Source: Segatella copri | GTDB taxonomy: Bacteria > Bacteroidota > Bacteroidia > Bacteroidales > Bacteroidaceae | Assembly: GCF_015074785.1 (NCBI RefSeq) | Contig: NZ_CP042464.1 | Location: 2,846,001 to 2,910,000, forward strand | Length of the DNA: 64,000 nucleotides | Reading direction: 5' to 3' | Shown: piece after piece, positions 54,969 through 64,000 of the stretch | How the letters are laid out: each line of letters opens with the position of its first letter | Numbering within the stretch: the stretch's first letter is position 1 | Translations under genes and position numbers: made by a program | Notes under the pieces: generated by a model | Databases searched by the model: none | The model's input: the letters and a program-made list of their open reading frames with translations, nothing else | Told to the model about the DNA's origin: nothing

Positions 54969-57953
54969 TCAGATATCTACGTTCAAGCCAATGATAAACT
55001 GGCGGGTAGATGGATAGTAGTCACGAGAACCTTGTCCACTTGGGGTGAGTCCGTTCACCTGATAGGTAGAAGGATCTACACCGCTAAACTTGGTAAGGGT
55101 GAACACGTTCTTTACAGTACCATATACTCTAATGCGGTCGATGAAACGACACTTCTGCAAATTGAGCGTATAGCCCAATGTAATCATGTCGAGCTTCAAG
55201 TAGTCACCTCTCTCCAAGAAGTAATCACAAACCACAGGGTTGGCATTGCCTGAAATCTTGAAGTTCTTGCCGTATGCCTTCTGCAAGCGATTGCCAGTGA
55301 AGTTGCGGTTGGCATAATAGAAATCGTGGATGTTGAAGATGTCATATCCAAACGCACCACGGAAGAACAACGACAAGTCGAAGTTGCGGTAGCGGAAGTT
55401 CTGGCTGGAAGACAAGGTAAACTTAGGCAAACCATTGCCCACCTTCACACGGTCGTCTGCCGTTGCTTGGGAAGCACGGATGATGTCACCGCTCTTGTCA
55501 TAGACCAACCACTCGCCATCCTCTGTATGACCAGCATATCTCCACATATAAAAGTTACCGATAGACTCGCCTTTCTCAATGCGCTGCAAGTTGTAGTAAG
55601 GATATGGATCAGAAGTACCTACCTCATCATAATAGTCCTGACCTACAAACTGGGAGTTGCTGAAGCTTACGAACTTATTCTGCATGGTAGAACCGATGAG
55701 GTTGAAGTCGTAAGAGAAATCCTTGGTAGTGACAGGGCGGAAATTGAGGTCAAACTCAAAACCGTAGTTCTTCATCGTACCTACATTGACGAATGTATTG
55801 TCGAAGAGGTATGGAGGAACAGATACCTTGTAGTCACCCAACAAGTCTTGCTGTTTGCGGTTGAAGTAGTTCAAAGAACCATAGATGCGATTGTTGAGCA
55901 AAGAGAAGTCGATACCTACGTTCCAGTTCTTACCCTTCTCCCACATCAAGTCAGGGTTCACATTCTTGGCTGGACCCCAAACCTGGAAGAACTTACCATT
56001 ATATATATAGTAGCCAAATCCATTCATGGTATTCAATGACTTGTAGCTATCGAAGTTTTGGTTACCCGTCACACCATAGTCGGCACGAAGTTTCAAGTCG
56101 CTGATCCACTGGACGCCCTTCATAAACTTCTCTTCAGAGATACGCCAACCAGCTGATACAGCTGGGAAGTTACCCCACTTGTGGTTAGCACCAAACTTAG
56201 AGGAGCCCTCGTGACGAAGAGAAGCGGTAAACATATATTTGCCTGCATAGTCGTAACTTACACGACCGAAGAAAGCGATGAGCTTGGCATCGTTCTTGTA
56301 ACTGCCCATGTTTACCTCACCTTCTTCCTTATTAAACTCACCAGCACCCAAGTTGTCTGGACCCAGAGCATCATTAGGGAAATCCTTGTTGGATGCGTTC
56401 AAACCAGAATACTGAGAATACTGGTAAGAGTAACCTGCCATAGCCTTCACATTGTGCTTGCCAAAGCTACCGCTATAATTAGTGAGCCACTCCATTACAT
56501 ACTGGCTCTCCTTGCTGGAAGAACGACTTGCCTCACCTTCACGACCACTCTCAATAGCTATGGTGCTGGTAGAAGGACGGAACCAAGAGGCATCATGAGT
56601 ATATTGATGGTCAGCGAACATCACCTGTGTAGAGAGATGATGATTGCCAGATGCATTCTTTGCCAACAAAGGCAAGAGGTTCAACTTAACGGTACCATCC
56701 CAGTCGATCAAACGGATATCATCCTTATCAGTCTCCAAGAGTTGACGCTCCACAGGATTGGAACCCACAACCTGACCCTTGAAGTTATAATAACGAATCG
56801 GATTATCTGGATCCATCAAAGGAGTAGTTGGGTTAGCCTCAAGAGCATCCTTGAATACGCTGTAATCAGCCTTGTCGCTGTAGATGACACGAGGAGCGAC
56901 ATTGGCAGTAATGGTGAAGAGTCCACCCTTGGTGGTATGCATGATGTTGGCACGAGCGCCATACTCCTGACGACGAGAACGAAGGTCGATACCCTTGGCA
57001 TCACGATAATCGGCACTCACACGATAGTTGCTCTTGTCATTGCCACCACTGAGGGTCAGGGTATGCTGCATGGTAGTACCCGTACGGCTGACGGCATCAA
57101 GCCAATCTACATTACCGCCGAGGTCAACGCCAGAGTCACCCCATCCCAGACGAACATCACGGAAATCCTGAGCGTTCATCATCTTCAGGTCTTTCACCAT
57201 CGTGTTCCAAGTATAAGAGGTAGAGTAAGAAGCGTGCGTTCTGCCGTCCTTGCTTCCCTTCTTGGTCGTTACCAAGATGACACCATTGGAACCACGAGTA
57301 CCATAGATAGCAGAGGCTGCACCATCCTTCAATACGTCGAAAGAAGCGATGTCATTAGGATTGATGTTGGTGAGGTTGCCACCTGGCACACCGTCAATCA
57401 CAATCAGAGGTCCATTGCCTGCGGCACGAGAGGAGACACCACGAATCTGGATGCTTGCCTGATTGTTTGGGTCGCCCACCGCGGTATTGGTGATGCTCAC
57501 GCCCGACACCTTACCCTGGATCATCATGGAAACATCAGGGGAACTGATGGTGAGGAAGTCTTTCTCGCTTACGTGAGAAATGGCAGAAGTAAGCTCTTTC
57601 TTGTCCATAGTACCATAACCGATAACCACCACCTCATTGAGCACATCAGAGCTCTCCTTCATGGTGACATCCATCTGTCTGCGGTTCTTCACCGACTCAA
57701 CGACTGTCTCAAAACCTACGTATGAAAAGGTAAGAGTAGATTTAGGTGAAACTTCGATGGAATACTTTCCATCCAAATCAGTGACTGCTCCCACACTAGA
57801 AGAGCCAGCCTTTACATTGACACCTATCAGGGGCTCACCCGAAGGGTCAGTAACGATTCCGTGCACTTTCAGAACATCTTGCGCAAGAAGCGAAAGAGGC
57901 ATCAGCATGGCAAAACATGCCAGTGCAATTGTCTTTTTTAGGAATGTCTTCAT
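54969..57953 (-). CDS. susC: SusC-type TonB-dependent transporter
   Basis: 994 residues. Signal peptide, a carboxypeptidase-D-like domain (VHGIVTDPSGEPLIGVNVKAG), the TonB-box region (EVVVIGYGTMDKKELT), a plug domain (IQIRGVSS, VIDGVPGG, ASAIYGTRGSNGVILVTTKKG) and a 22-strand barrel ending in FIIGLNVDI. It imports oligosaccharides across the outer membrane with energy from TonB. It follows the GH31 gene by 59 bp and no separate promoter is evident. Confidence 0.95.
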   Translation of the reverse strand: MKTFLKKTIALACFAMLMPLSLLAQDVLKVHGIVTDPSGEPLIGVNVKAGSSSVGAVTDLDGKYSIEVSPKSTLTFSYVGFETVVESVKNRRQMDVTMKESSDVLNEVVVIGYGTMDKKELTSAISHVSEKDFLTISSPDVSMMIQGKVSGVSITNTAVGDPNNQASIQIRGVSSRAAGNGPLIVIDGVPGGNLTNINPNDIASFDVLKDGAASAIYGTRGSNGVILVTTKKGSKDGRTHASYSTSYTWNTMVKDLKMMNAQDFRDVRLGWGDSGVDLGGNVDWLDAVSRTGTTMQHTLTLSGGNDKSNYRVSADYRDAKGIDLRSRRQEYGARANIMHTTKGGLFTITANVAPRVIYSDKADYSVFKDALEANPTTPLMDPDNPIRYYNFKGQVVGSNPVERQLLETDKDDIRLIDWDGTVKLNLLPLLAKNASGNHHLSTQVMFADHQYTHDASWFRPSTSTIAIESGREGEASRSSSKESQYVMEWLTNYSGSFGKHNVKAMAGYSYQYSQYSGLNASNKDFPNDALGPDNLGAGEFNKEEGEVNMGSYKNDAKLIAFFGRVSYDYAGKYMFTASLRHEGSSKFGANHKWGNFPAVSAGWRISEEKFMKGVQWISDLKLRADYGVTGNQNFDSYKSLNTMNGFGYYIYNGKFFQVWGPAKNVNPDLMWEKGKNWNVGIDFSLLNNRIYGSLNYFNRKQQDLLGDYKVSVPPYLFDNTFVNVGTMKNYGFEFDLNFRPVTTKDFSYDFNLIGSTMQNKFVSFSNSQFVGQDYYDEVGTSDPYPYYNLQRIEKGESIGNFYMWRYAGHTEDGEWLVYDKSGDIIRASQATADDRVKVGNGLPKFTLSSSQNFRYRNFDLSLFFRGAFGYDIFNIHDFYYANRNFTGNRLQKAYGKNFKISGNANPVVCDYFLERGDYLKLDMITLGYTLNLQKCRFIDRIRVYGTVKNVFTLTKFSGVDPSTYQVNGLTPSGQGSRDYYPSTRQFIIGLNVDI

Positions 57954-58012
57954 TTTTAATTGTTTTAAATTATTATTTGGATAGTATAATTATTTTATGA
58001 TAATTATCTTGA

Positions 58013-60451
58013 TTACTCTACCAATATTTTCTTTGAGCATTGGGCAGATGCGATAAACTTTGTGCTGGCACTGTCATAAGCTATCTTTGCATCATTTGCC
58101 GTGATACTTGCCACAGCAGAACTTGTGGCATACTCCACTTCTATGCGATGCCCCATAGAGCAACTTGCAGAAGGTACCTCAATCGTAGTACACTTACTCT
58201 CCGCATTATAAGTGAAAGTAACTTGCATTCCATCCACCTTAGCGGACAATGGCTTATCTGTATTGTATATCAACAATTTATAAGAGCGACTACTTGGAGC
58301 CTCCTTAGATGTACCCTTGCGAGGAGAAATGACATACTCACCTACATGCCCATCAAAGCTCTGTCTAAGCATAGTCTCTGCATAATTAGATGAATAATCA
58401 GGATTATCACCATCATCCTCATAAATGGAACCTTTGCCATTCTCTCCAGAAATTATGTTGAGCACCAATTGCGAAGGACGTTCCGTAACATTCATCACGT
58501 CTGCAGGATTGTTAGGAATCAATGCTCCCTGACGATAGAAATAAGGTATCTGCTTATCTGTGAATGACATGGTAACCAAACGAGGACCTTCTATCAATTC
58601 ATTAGTAGACACACTCCACCATTTTCCTTCTGGCAACCATACATCCTTTGTCGTGATACCTCTTGCATCAGATTTCTCAGTGATAGGTGCCACTAAGATA
58701 TCGTCACCAAAGAAATACTCATTATCGTATGTATATGCTTCTTCTACCTCAGGATACTCATAGTACAATGGACGACAGATTGACACACCAGTATCATAGG
58801 TCTTACGCGCCATGGTATATATATAAGGGAAGAGAGAGTAACGCAGACGAACTGCTTCCAAGATGGTTGGGAAATTTGAGAATTTCCAAATACGGCGTTC
58901 TATGCGAGAATCGCTGGTAGCATGAGTACGGAATATAGGAGTAAACACACCAAACTGAATCCATCGCAACACCAAGTTAGGATTGTTTACCAACTCCTCG
59001 TTCGAGAACATGTGGCCTCCTAAGTCATGTCCCCAATATCCATAGCCCACATTAGATGCCGTAGCTGTGAAATAAGGTTCAAAAGCCAAAGCCTCATAAC
59101 TAATATTGGCATCACCCGAGAAACCAATCTGATAACGATGACTGCCTAAGCCTCCCCAACGATGGAAGATAACAGGACGATGGTTGTCACGCTTGGCAGC
59201 CTCATTGAAGAAGACATAATTACACCAGAAAGTCTCACTCAACGAGTTGGTATACGGACTGGTAAGATATTGTTGCCAATCTATCCACCAGAAATCCACA
59301 CCCTCGCTCTCATGGTCACGAATTATATTCTTAAAGAACGACTTGGTGAAATCGGTATAATCCAAGCTCCAATTTATATTGTCACGATTGTCATTCAGGT
59401 ACTTGCCACCTAATTCACTGTTCATGGCAGCGAAATAAGTAGGCGACTCTATCTGATTGATACCATCGGCAGGATGCAAATTGAGCGCAGTCTTAAAATT
59501 TTGTGAGCGCATCTCGGAAAGAAGACCTTTTGGATTAGGTATGAGGTTGGTGTTCCATGACCAACCAGTCCAACCACCACGACCTTCCGACTGACTATAA
59601 GCATTTCCATTCCAATGCCAATCCATATCGAGAATCATCACATCGGTAGGTATCTTATTGGCTTTCAAGTCGCTCATAATGTTGCGATAATCATCTGCCG
59701 AATAAGAAGCATACTTACTATACCAGTAACCGAACACATAATCAGGTGGCAGAGGGATGCTACCAGCAATCTTGGTATAGTCTGCAAGAGCTTTCTTGTA
59801 ATTATGGCCATATCCTAACACATAAGTATCCATGGCATGATTGTCTGCACGCTGTGTCCACCAAGGATACCCCATATCACTATTAGGAGACAAGGCATAA
59901 GAACGTCCTCCATCAGAACGAGGTGAAGCCCATGAATCGTCTATCACAGCCCAACCAGAGCGAGAAACCAAACCACTTTCCATTTCCGAACGCTTGCTAT
60001 CGCCCATCAGACCATCCAATGTACGGCAAGTTCCTTTTAAGTTCAGTGGATCTGGTTTGCCAGGATACCAAACTGTAGAAACACCATTACCTGTTATAGC
60101 GATGGTAAGATTGGCTGAAGAGGCTGGAAGGGTGCGTGGATCAGTTCCCTTGCGATACTTGAGCTTCAGGTTGGATGTCATTATATATAAATAGGTGTCA
60201 TCCTCACTCTTGGTGAACTGAGGCGCATCCAACTTACGATTGACAATGGTGAAGGTCGCCCGATCCTCAAACTTCGCTTGATCGCTATACTCCACTCTTA
60301 TCATCTCCGGAGTAAGAACCGTAAAACGAGCATTGCCACAAGTAATGACAGCCTGACTTGTTGCTACAGGATCATTGACCACTACTTGTGCCATGGAAGG
60401 AGTTAACAATAAGCAACTACTCATCATAAGCATAATGAAAGGTTTCTTCAT
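58013..60451 (-). CDS. GH31 alpha-glucosidase
   Basis: 812 residues with a signal peptide (LMMSSCLLLTPSMAQ). N-terminal beta domain, the barrel from about 230 (PLPPDYVFGYWYSKYASYS, MILDMDWHWNG), nucleophile Asp in DFWWIDWQQ and acid/base Asp in IGFSGDANIS, then RYSLFPYIYTMA and C-terminal sheets. GH31 enzymes release glucose from alpha-linked oligosaccharides; WIDWQ instead of the usual WxDMN marks a subgroup often seen in Bacteroidota alpha-glucan loci. First gene of the seven-gene operon, read from the promoter at 60496. Confidence 0.9.
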   Translation of the reverse strand: MKKPFIMLMMSSCLLLTPSMAQVVVNDPVATSQAVITCGNARFTVLTPEMIRVEYSDQAKFEDRATFTIVNRKLDAPQFTKSEDDTYLYIMTSNLKLKYRKGTDPRTLPASSANLTIAITGNGVSTVWYPGKPDPLNLKGTCRTLDGLMGDSKRSEMESGLVSRSGWAVIDDSWASPRSDGGRSYALSPNSDMGYPWWTQRADNHAMDTYVLGYGHNYKKALADYTKIAGSIPLPPDYVFGYWYSKYASYSADDYRNIMSDLKANKIPTDVMILDMDWHWNGNAYSQSEGRGGWTGWSWNTNLIPNPKGLLSEMRSQNFKTALNLHPADGINQIESPTYFAAMNSELGGKYLNDNRDNINWSLDYTDFTKSFFKNIIRDHESEGVDFWWIDWQQYLTSPYTNSLSETFWCNYVFFNEAAKRDNHRPVIFHRWGGLGSHRYQIGFSGDANISYEALAFEPYFTATASNVGYGYWGHDLGGHMFSNEELVNNPNLVLRWIQFGVFTPIFRTHATSDSRIERRIWKFSNFPTILEAVRLRYSLFPYIYTMARKTYDTGVSICRPLYYEYPEVEEAYTYDNEYFFGDDILVAPITEKSDARGITTKDVWLPEGKWWSVSTNELIEGPRLVTMSFTDKQIPYFYRQGALIPNNPADVMNVTERPSQLVLNIISGENGKGSIYEDDGDNPDYSSNYAETMLRQSFDGHVGEYVISPRKGTSKEAPSSRSYKLLIYNTDKPLSAKVDGMQVTFTYNAESKCTTIEVPSASCSMGHRIEVEYATSSAVASITANDAKIAYDSASTKFIASAQCSKKILVE

Positions 60452-60495
60452 AATTCAAACATTTAGTTGATGGTTATTTTTGTTAAAAGATGCGG

Positions 60496-60503
60496 CAAAG
60501 ATA
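60496..60503 (-). promoter_or_regulatory. -7 box of the alpha-glucan utilisation operon
   Basis: TATCTTTG on the minus strand, 45 bp before the GH31 start; the only clear promoter for the seven genes. The 240 bp between it and the regulator gene must hold the activator site, but I could not identify one. Confidence 0.6.
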
Positions 60504-60709
60504 GTCATAATCTACTACCATCATGCGGCAAAGTACACGATTAGTACAAAAACGAATGATGACAAATCCCTTATTCCCATGATAATGAGCAACATACAAA
60601 TAATCGGAAATTCGTATCAAGTACATTCGTCTTTGGAGGGGATTTTGCGGTAATAAGTGTTTTTTCATAAAAACACAGCCTATTATTTGGCTACCCAAAA
60701 ATAATTTTG

Positions 60710-60717
60710 TATATTTG
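60710..60717 (+). promoter_or_regulatory. -7 box of the SusR-like regulator gene
   Basis: TATATTTG, 28 bp before the ATG at 60745. It overlaps the upstream in-frame TTG (60715), which therefore cannot be the start. Confidence 0.55.
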
Positions 60718-60744
60718 CACACAATTTTAAAAAGCGAGATTACC

Positions 60745-62385
60745 ATGCAAAGAATTATTATAACATTCATATTGATATGTTCTTGTTGCCATTTGTCTGC
60801 AACAAGAAACGAGAAACTTTCTTTTACTTTAGATAGCCTTTTAGACAACAGATCCAAAATCTTCAAGCAAAAGGAGGCTAGTATCAACACCTACAAGGGA
60901 ATCATGGACAAGGACAAGAGCACCGCCACGTTACTTTCTATCTATGACAAGCTATTCAATGAATACTACGTTTATCAGTTTGATTCCGCCATGGTGTATG
61001 TTGACAAGTCCATAGAGTTGGCTGATAAGACCGCCAACCAGTTCTACCATGACAAAAGCAGAATAGAAAAAGCATCACTGCTTGCCATCGGTGGACTTTA
61101 TGGAGAGGCTATGTCTCTGCTCAATGAGATAGACTTTTCCTCGCTCACTCCATCTCTTTCCTTTGACTATACTATCACGAAGTATTATATATATATGTAT
61201 TGGTCTGACTATTGCCATGACGCAACATACGCTCCCAAGTACAGACAAAAAGCTGCTGAGTTTCTGAAACAGGCGGTCGGTCTGCTCAGCAAGAATGACA
61301 AACGTTACAATTTTTTCCTGGGAGAATACTACATTTACGTGGAACGTAACGACAAGAAGGCATTGAGTCACTACTTTCGTGTCTTGAAGGAAATACCTGT
61401 CAACTCTCGTTACTATGCCATGGCGGCATTTGCAATAGCCAACAACTATAGTGCAAATCATCAACCCGAGAAATACGAAGAGTACATCGTACAGGCATGT
61501 ATCAGTGACCTGAAGAACTGCACTCGCGAGAATCTTGCGTTACAAGACTTTGCCATGTATCTATACCAGAAAGACAACGAGAACGTTTCTAGAGCCGAAC
61601 GCTATATCAACTTTGCCATGGATGACGCAAAGGCGTACAACAACCGACTGCGCATCATCGAAATCTCGCAAAAGCTGCCTATCATTGTCAAGAACTATCG
61701 AGAGAAGCTAACCGCACAAAACAACTTGATGCGCGCTGCCTTGTGGGGGATTTCCATCCTCCTCATCATCATGCTCGTGCTTTTCTACTTCTATAGACAA
61801 CAAAACAAGTTGCTGCACAAGCATCGTATCGAACTATCTGACAGCAACACGCAATTATCAAGCCTCAACGATGCACTCAACTTGCTCAACACACGCTTGA
61901 CAGACACCAACAAGCAACGCGAGCGATTGGCGAAACTGTATATCGACCTATGCGCCAAATTCATTGACCGACTGAGCAAGTTTGAATTATTGGTACACCG
62001 AAAGATCAAAGTGGGACAAGGAAACGACTTGCTCAATATGACTTCCTCCTCACGCTTGTCAGACAAGGACTCAGCCACCTTCTTGCTACAGTTCGACACC
62101 GCCTTCCTCGACATGTATCCTTCGTTCATAGAAGAGTTCAATGCCTTGCTCAAACCAGAAGAACAAGTGAAACCAGCACATAGCAGGAGCCTCACCACCG
62201 AATTGCGCATATTTGCCCTCATCAGATTGGGCGTTAAGGACAGTTCCGAGATTGCCTCCCTGTTGTTCTATATGCCTCGCACTATCTACAACTATCGGTC
62301 AGCATTCAAGAACAAGGCATTGAATCGTGAGACTTTCGAAGAGGATGTGGAGAAGCTGTGTACCGTTATGCCCACCACGGCATGA
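60745..62385 (+). CDS. SusR-like membrane regulator (DUF6377 type)
   Basis: 546 residues. Signal peptide (ITFILICSCCHLSA), a periplasmic helical TPR-like region to about 335, a transmembrane helix (ALWGISILLIIMLVLFYFY), a coiled coil and a cytoplasmic HTH near the end (LTTELRIFALIRLGVKDSSEIASLLFYMPRTIYNYRS region). This is the layout of SusR, which senses maltooligosaccharide in the periplasm and turns on the starch locus in Bacteroides. It is divergent from the glucan operon and is its likely activator. Ligand presumed an isomaltooligosaccharide. Confidence 0.85.
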   Translation: MQRIIITFILICSCCHLSATRNEKLSFTLDSLLDNRSKIFKQKEASINTYKGIMDKDKSTATLLSIYDKLFNEYYVYQFDSAMVYVDKSIELADKTANQFYHDKSRIEKASLLAIGGLYGEAMSLLNEIDFSSLTPSLSFDYTITKYYIYMYWSDYCHDATYAPKYRQKAAEFLKQAVGLLSKNDKRYNFFLGEYYIYVERNDKKALSHYFRVLKEIPVNSRYYAMAAFAIANNYSANHQPEKYEEYIVQACISDLKNCTRENLALQDFAMYLYQKDNENVSRAERYINFAMDDAKAYNNRLRIIEISQKLPIIVKNYREKLTAQNNLMRAALWGISILLIIMLVLFYFYRQQNKLLHKHRIELSDSNTQLSSLNDALNLLNTRLTDTNKQRERLAKLYIDLCAKFIDRLSKFELLVHRKIKVGQGNDLLNMTSSSRLSDKDSATFLLQFDTAFLDMYPSFIEEFNALLKPEEQVKPAHSRSLTTELRIFALIRLGVKDSSEIASLLFYMPRTIYNYRSAFKNKALNRETFEEDVEKLCTVMPTTA

Positions 62386-62542
62386 TGAAGGCGGCATGCG
62401 ACGCAACTTATGAAAAAAAATCGAAACAAGTGTCCTTTTTTGCCTCATATTTAATAAAAAACGAAAAAAGATGCCAAGAAACTTTGTTTTCTCCTTTTTT
62501 TTTTGTTTCTTTGCCTTATAAAACTAATAATAGTCATAATTT

Positions 62543-64000
62543 ATGGGAAAAGGTAAAAAAGGTGGCAAAAGAATGAACAAAGCGCAGCTCACTGAGATGC
62601 TGCAGGAATTCTTTGCCGAAAGACCGGGCGAAACGCTCAGCTTTAAAGAGATATTCCGTTCCCTCCATCTTACGACGCATCCGCTTAAGATGCTGGCGAT
62701 TGACATTATGGAGGAAATGGCATGGGATGACTACCTGGCTAAGGTAAGTGATAATTCTTATCGCCTGAATCAAAGCATACAGGTGATGGAAGGTAAATTC
62801 GTTAGGAAGGCAAATGGCAAAAACTCTGTTATCCCTGATGATAGCGAGAAGCCTATTTTCGTTTCTGAACGTAATTCGATGGGAGCACTTAATGGCGACA
62901 GGGTGGAATTCACCTTCCTCGCTCGCCGTAAGAACCACATCAAGGAGGCACAGGTCAACAAAATCCTTGAACGCGCTAAAGATACCTTCGTAGGGCGTCT
63001 GAAAGTAGATAAGGATCTGGCTTACCTCGTGACACCTGGCGATGTCTTTGCTCACAACATCATCATTCCTAGAAGAAAAGTAAAGGGAGGAAAGACCGAT
63101 GACAAGGCGGTGGTACGAATTATCGAGTGGCCTGATGGAGAAAACAAGAGTCCTATTGGCGAAGTTGTTGATATTCTTGGCCAGATGGGTGATAATGATG
63201 TTGAGATGAATTCTATTCTTGCTCAATATGGATTACCTTATAAGTATCCAAAGAATGTTGAAGATGCAGCCAACAAGATAAGCGGCGACATCACAGAACA
63301 GGATTACAAAGAACGAGAGGACTTCCGAAAAGTTTTCACTTGTACCATCGACCCGAAGGATGCCAAGGACTTTGATGATGCCCTCAGTATCCAGAGATTG
63401 GAGAATGGTAACTGGCAGGTAGGTGTTCATATCGCAGATGTGTCACATTACGTCACAGAGGGCAGCATCATCGACAAGGAAGCTGTGAAACGTGCAACAT
63501 CTGTATATCTCGTAGATCGCACCATCCCGATGCTCCCAGAGCGTCTCTGTAACTTTATCTGCTCGCTTCGTCCTAATGAGGAAAAACTTGCGTACAGCGT
63601 CATCTTCGAACTCGACAACAATGCCGAAGTCAAGAACTATCGCATCGTACATACCGTCATAGAGAGCGACCGCCGATATAAATATGAAGAGGTACAGGAA
63701 CTCCTCGAAGCAAATGGTGTGATTGATGGTACTGGCGAACCTGCTCCAGCCGAAACAAAGGAACATCCTTATCAGGGAGAAAACGCACTTCAGCTCATTA
63801 CGCTTGACAGACTGGCTAAGAAACTGCGTGCCGCAAGATTCAAAAATGGTGCTGTTAAGTTTGACCGCGAAGAGTTGCATTTCGACGTTGACGAAAAGGG
63901 GAAACCAGTAAGCTGCTACTACAAGCGCTCTAAGGATGCCAATAAACTCGTCGAGGAATTCATGCTTCTCGCCAACCGTACGGTGGCAGAAAGTATCGGA
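62543..64000 (+). CDS. rnr: Ribonuclease R, 3' end beyond the window
   Basis: 486 codons visible from the ATG at 62543; the frame is open to the last base. A basic N-terminal stretch (MGKGKKGGKRMNKAQLTEML) and winged-helix region, two cold-shock-like domains (RVEFTFLARRKN, TFVGRLKVDKDLAYLVTPG), and the start of the RNB catalytic domain with the magnesium-binding TIDPKDAKDFDDALS and VGVHIADVSHYV. RNase R degrades structured RNA from the 3' end. The remaining part, including the S1 domain, lies outside. Confidence 0.95.
   Translation, partial: MGKGKKGGKRMNKAQLTEMLQEFFAERPGETLSFKEIFRSLHLTTHPLKMLAIDIMEEMAWDDYLAKVSDNSYRLNQSIQVMEGKFVRKANGKNSVIPDDSEKPIFVSERNSMGALNGDRVEFTFLARRKNHIKEAQVNKILERAKDTFVGRLKVDKDLAYLVTPGDVFAHNIIIPRRKVKGGKTDDKAVVRIIEWPDGENKSPIGEVVDILGQMGDNDVEMNSILAQYGLPYKYPKNVEDAANKISGDITEQDYKEREDFRKVFTCTIDPKDAKDFDDALSIQRLENGNWQVGVHIADVSHYVTEGSIIDKEAVKRATSVYLVDRTIPMLPERLCNFICSLRPNEEKLAYSVIFELDNNAEVKNYRIVHTVIESDRRYKYEEVQELLEANGVIDGTGEPAPAETKEHPYQGENALQLITLDRLAKKLRAARFKNGAVKFDREELHFDVDEKGKPVSCYYKRSKDANKLVEEFMLLANRTVAESIG

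Noticed and set aside
56181..57725. A 514-codon plus-strand frame
   Set aside because: Shadow of susC with no recognisable domain.

Overview
The window looks like chromosome of a gut or oral Bacteroidota bacterium, most likely a Prevotellaceae member of the Prevotella/Segatella type. The evidence is a SusC/SusD glycan-uptake locus, SusR-type and TPR-type membrane regulators, C10 (streptopain-like) proteases, a bacterial glutaminyl cyclase, IS1380-family elements of the kind known from Bacteroides, and promoters with the Bacteroidota -7 box TAnnTTTG. I saw no tRNA, rRNA or CRISPR array. Species placement is inference.

Layout. 1-8.7 kb is a surface-glycan region. It holds a partial cytidylyltransferase/Gfo-Idh-MocA fusion, a DUF6056-like membrane protein, a minus-strand operon (AlbA_2-type ATPase, LPS-kinase-like protein, two GT2 glycosyltransferases) and a GT90-like transferase. 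8.7-12.1 kb is an accessory island: an ATPase relic, iteron-like repeats, a DUF3987 gene and an AAA ATPase cassette bounded by two identical 40-bp terminators. 12.1-15.9 kb has divergent LTA-synthase-like and ArnT-like envelope enzymes. 15.9-20.9 kb holds a TPR-HTH regulator, a small secreted protein and two C10-type proteins; the second has Ser in place of the catalytic Cys. 21-28.7 kb has a DPM1/GtrB-like transferase, a helix-hairpin-helix/outer-membrane protein, DUF4294, glutaminyl cyclase, a glutamine-amidotransferase/dipeptidase fusion and an Lrp/AsnC regulator.

28.8-42.8 kb is rearranged. The neighbours bglX and a row of three FKBP isomerases appear to have been separated by about 8.5 kb of inserted DNA whose right end carries duplicated, deleted copies of the bglX and FKBP 3' ends. 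Inside the block, two inverted IS1380-family elements have split a TPR/LytS-type sensor kinase gene and flipped its 5' half. The 5-bp target duplication GTAAT now sits at one end of each IS copy, which proves the inversion. The cognate LytTR regulator gene is intact.

43-45.5 kb has a sirtuin and a Na/Pi cotransporter. 45.7-62.4 kb is a seven-gene polysaccharide utilisation locus transcribed leftward from one visible promoter: GH31, SusC, SusD, SusE/F-like protein, GH27-like, GH97 and GH66. A divergent SusR-like regulator lies beside it. The GH66 (dextranase family) and GH27/GH31/GH97 alpha-glucosidase families point to dextran or another alpha-1,6-glucan: binding and cutting at the surface, import by SusCD, and trimming to glucose in the periplasm. 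The window ends inside the RNase R gene.
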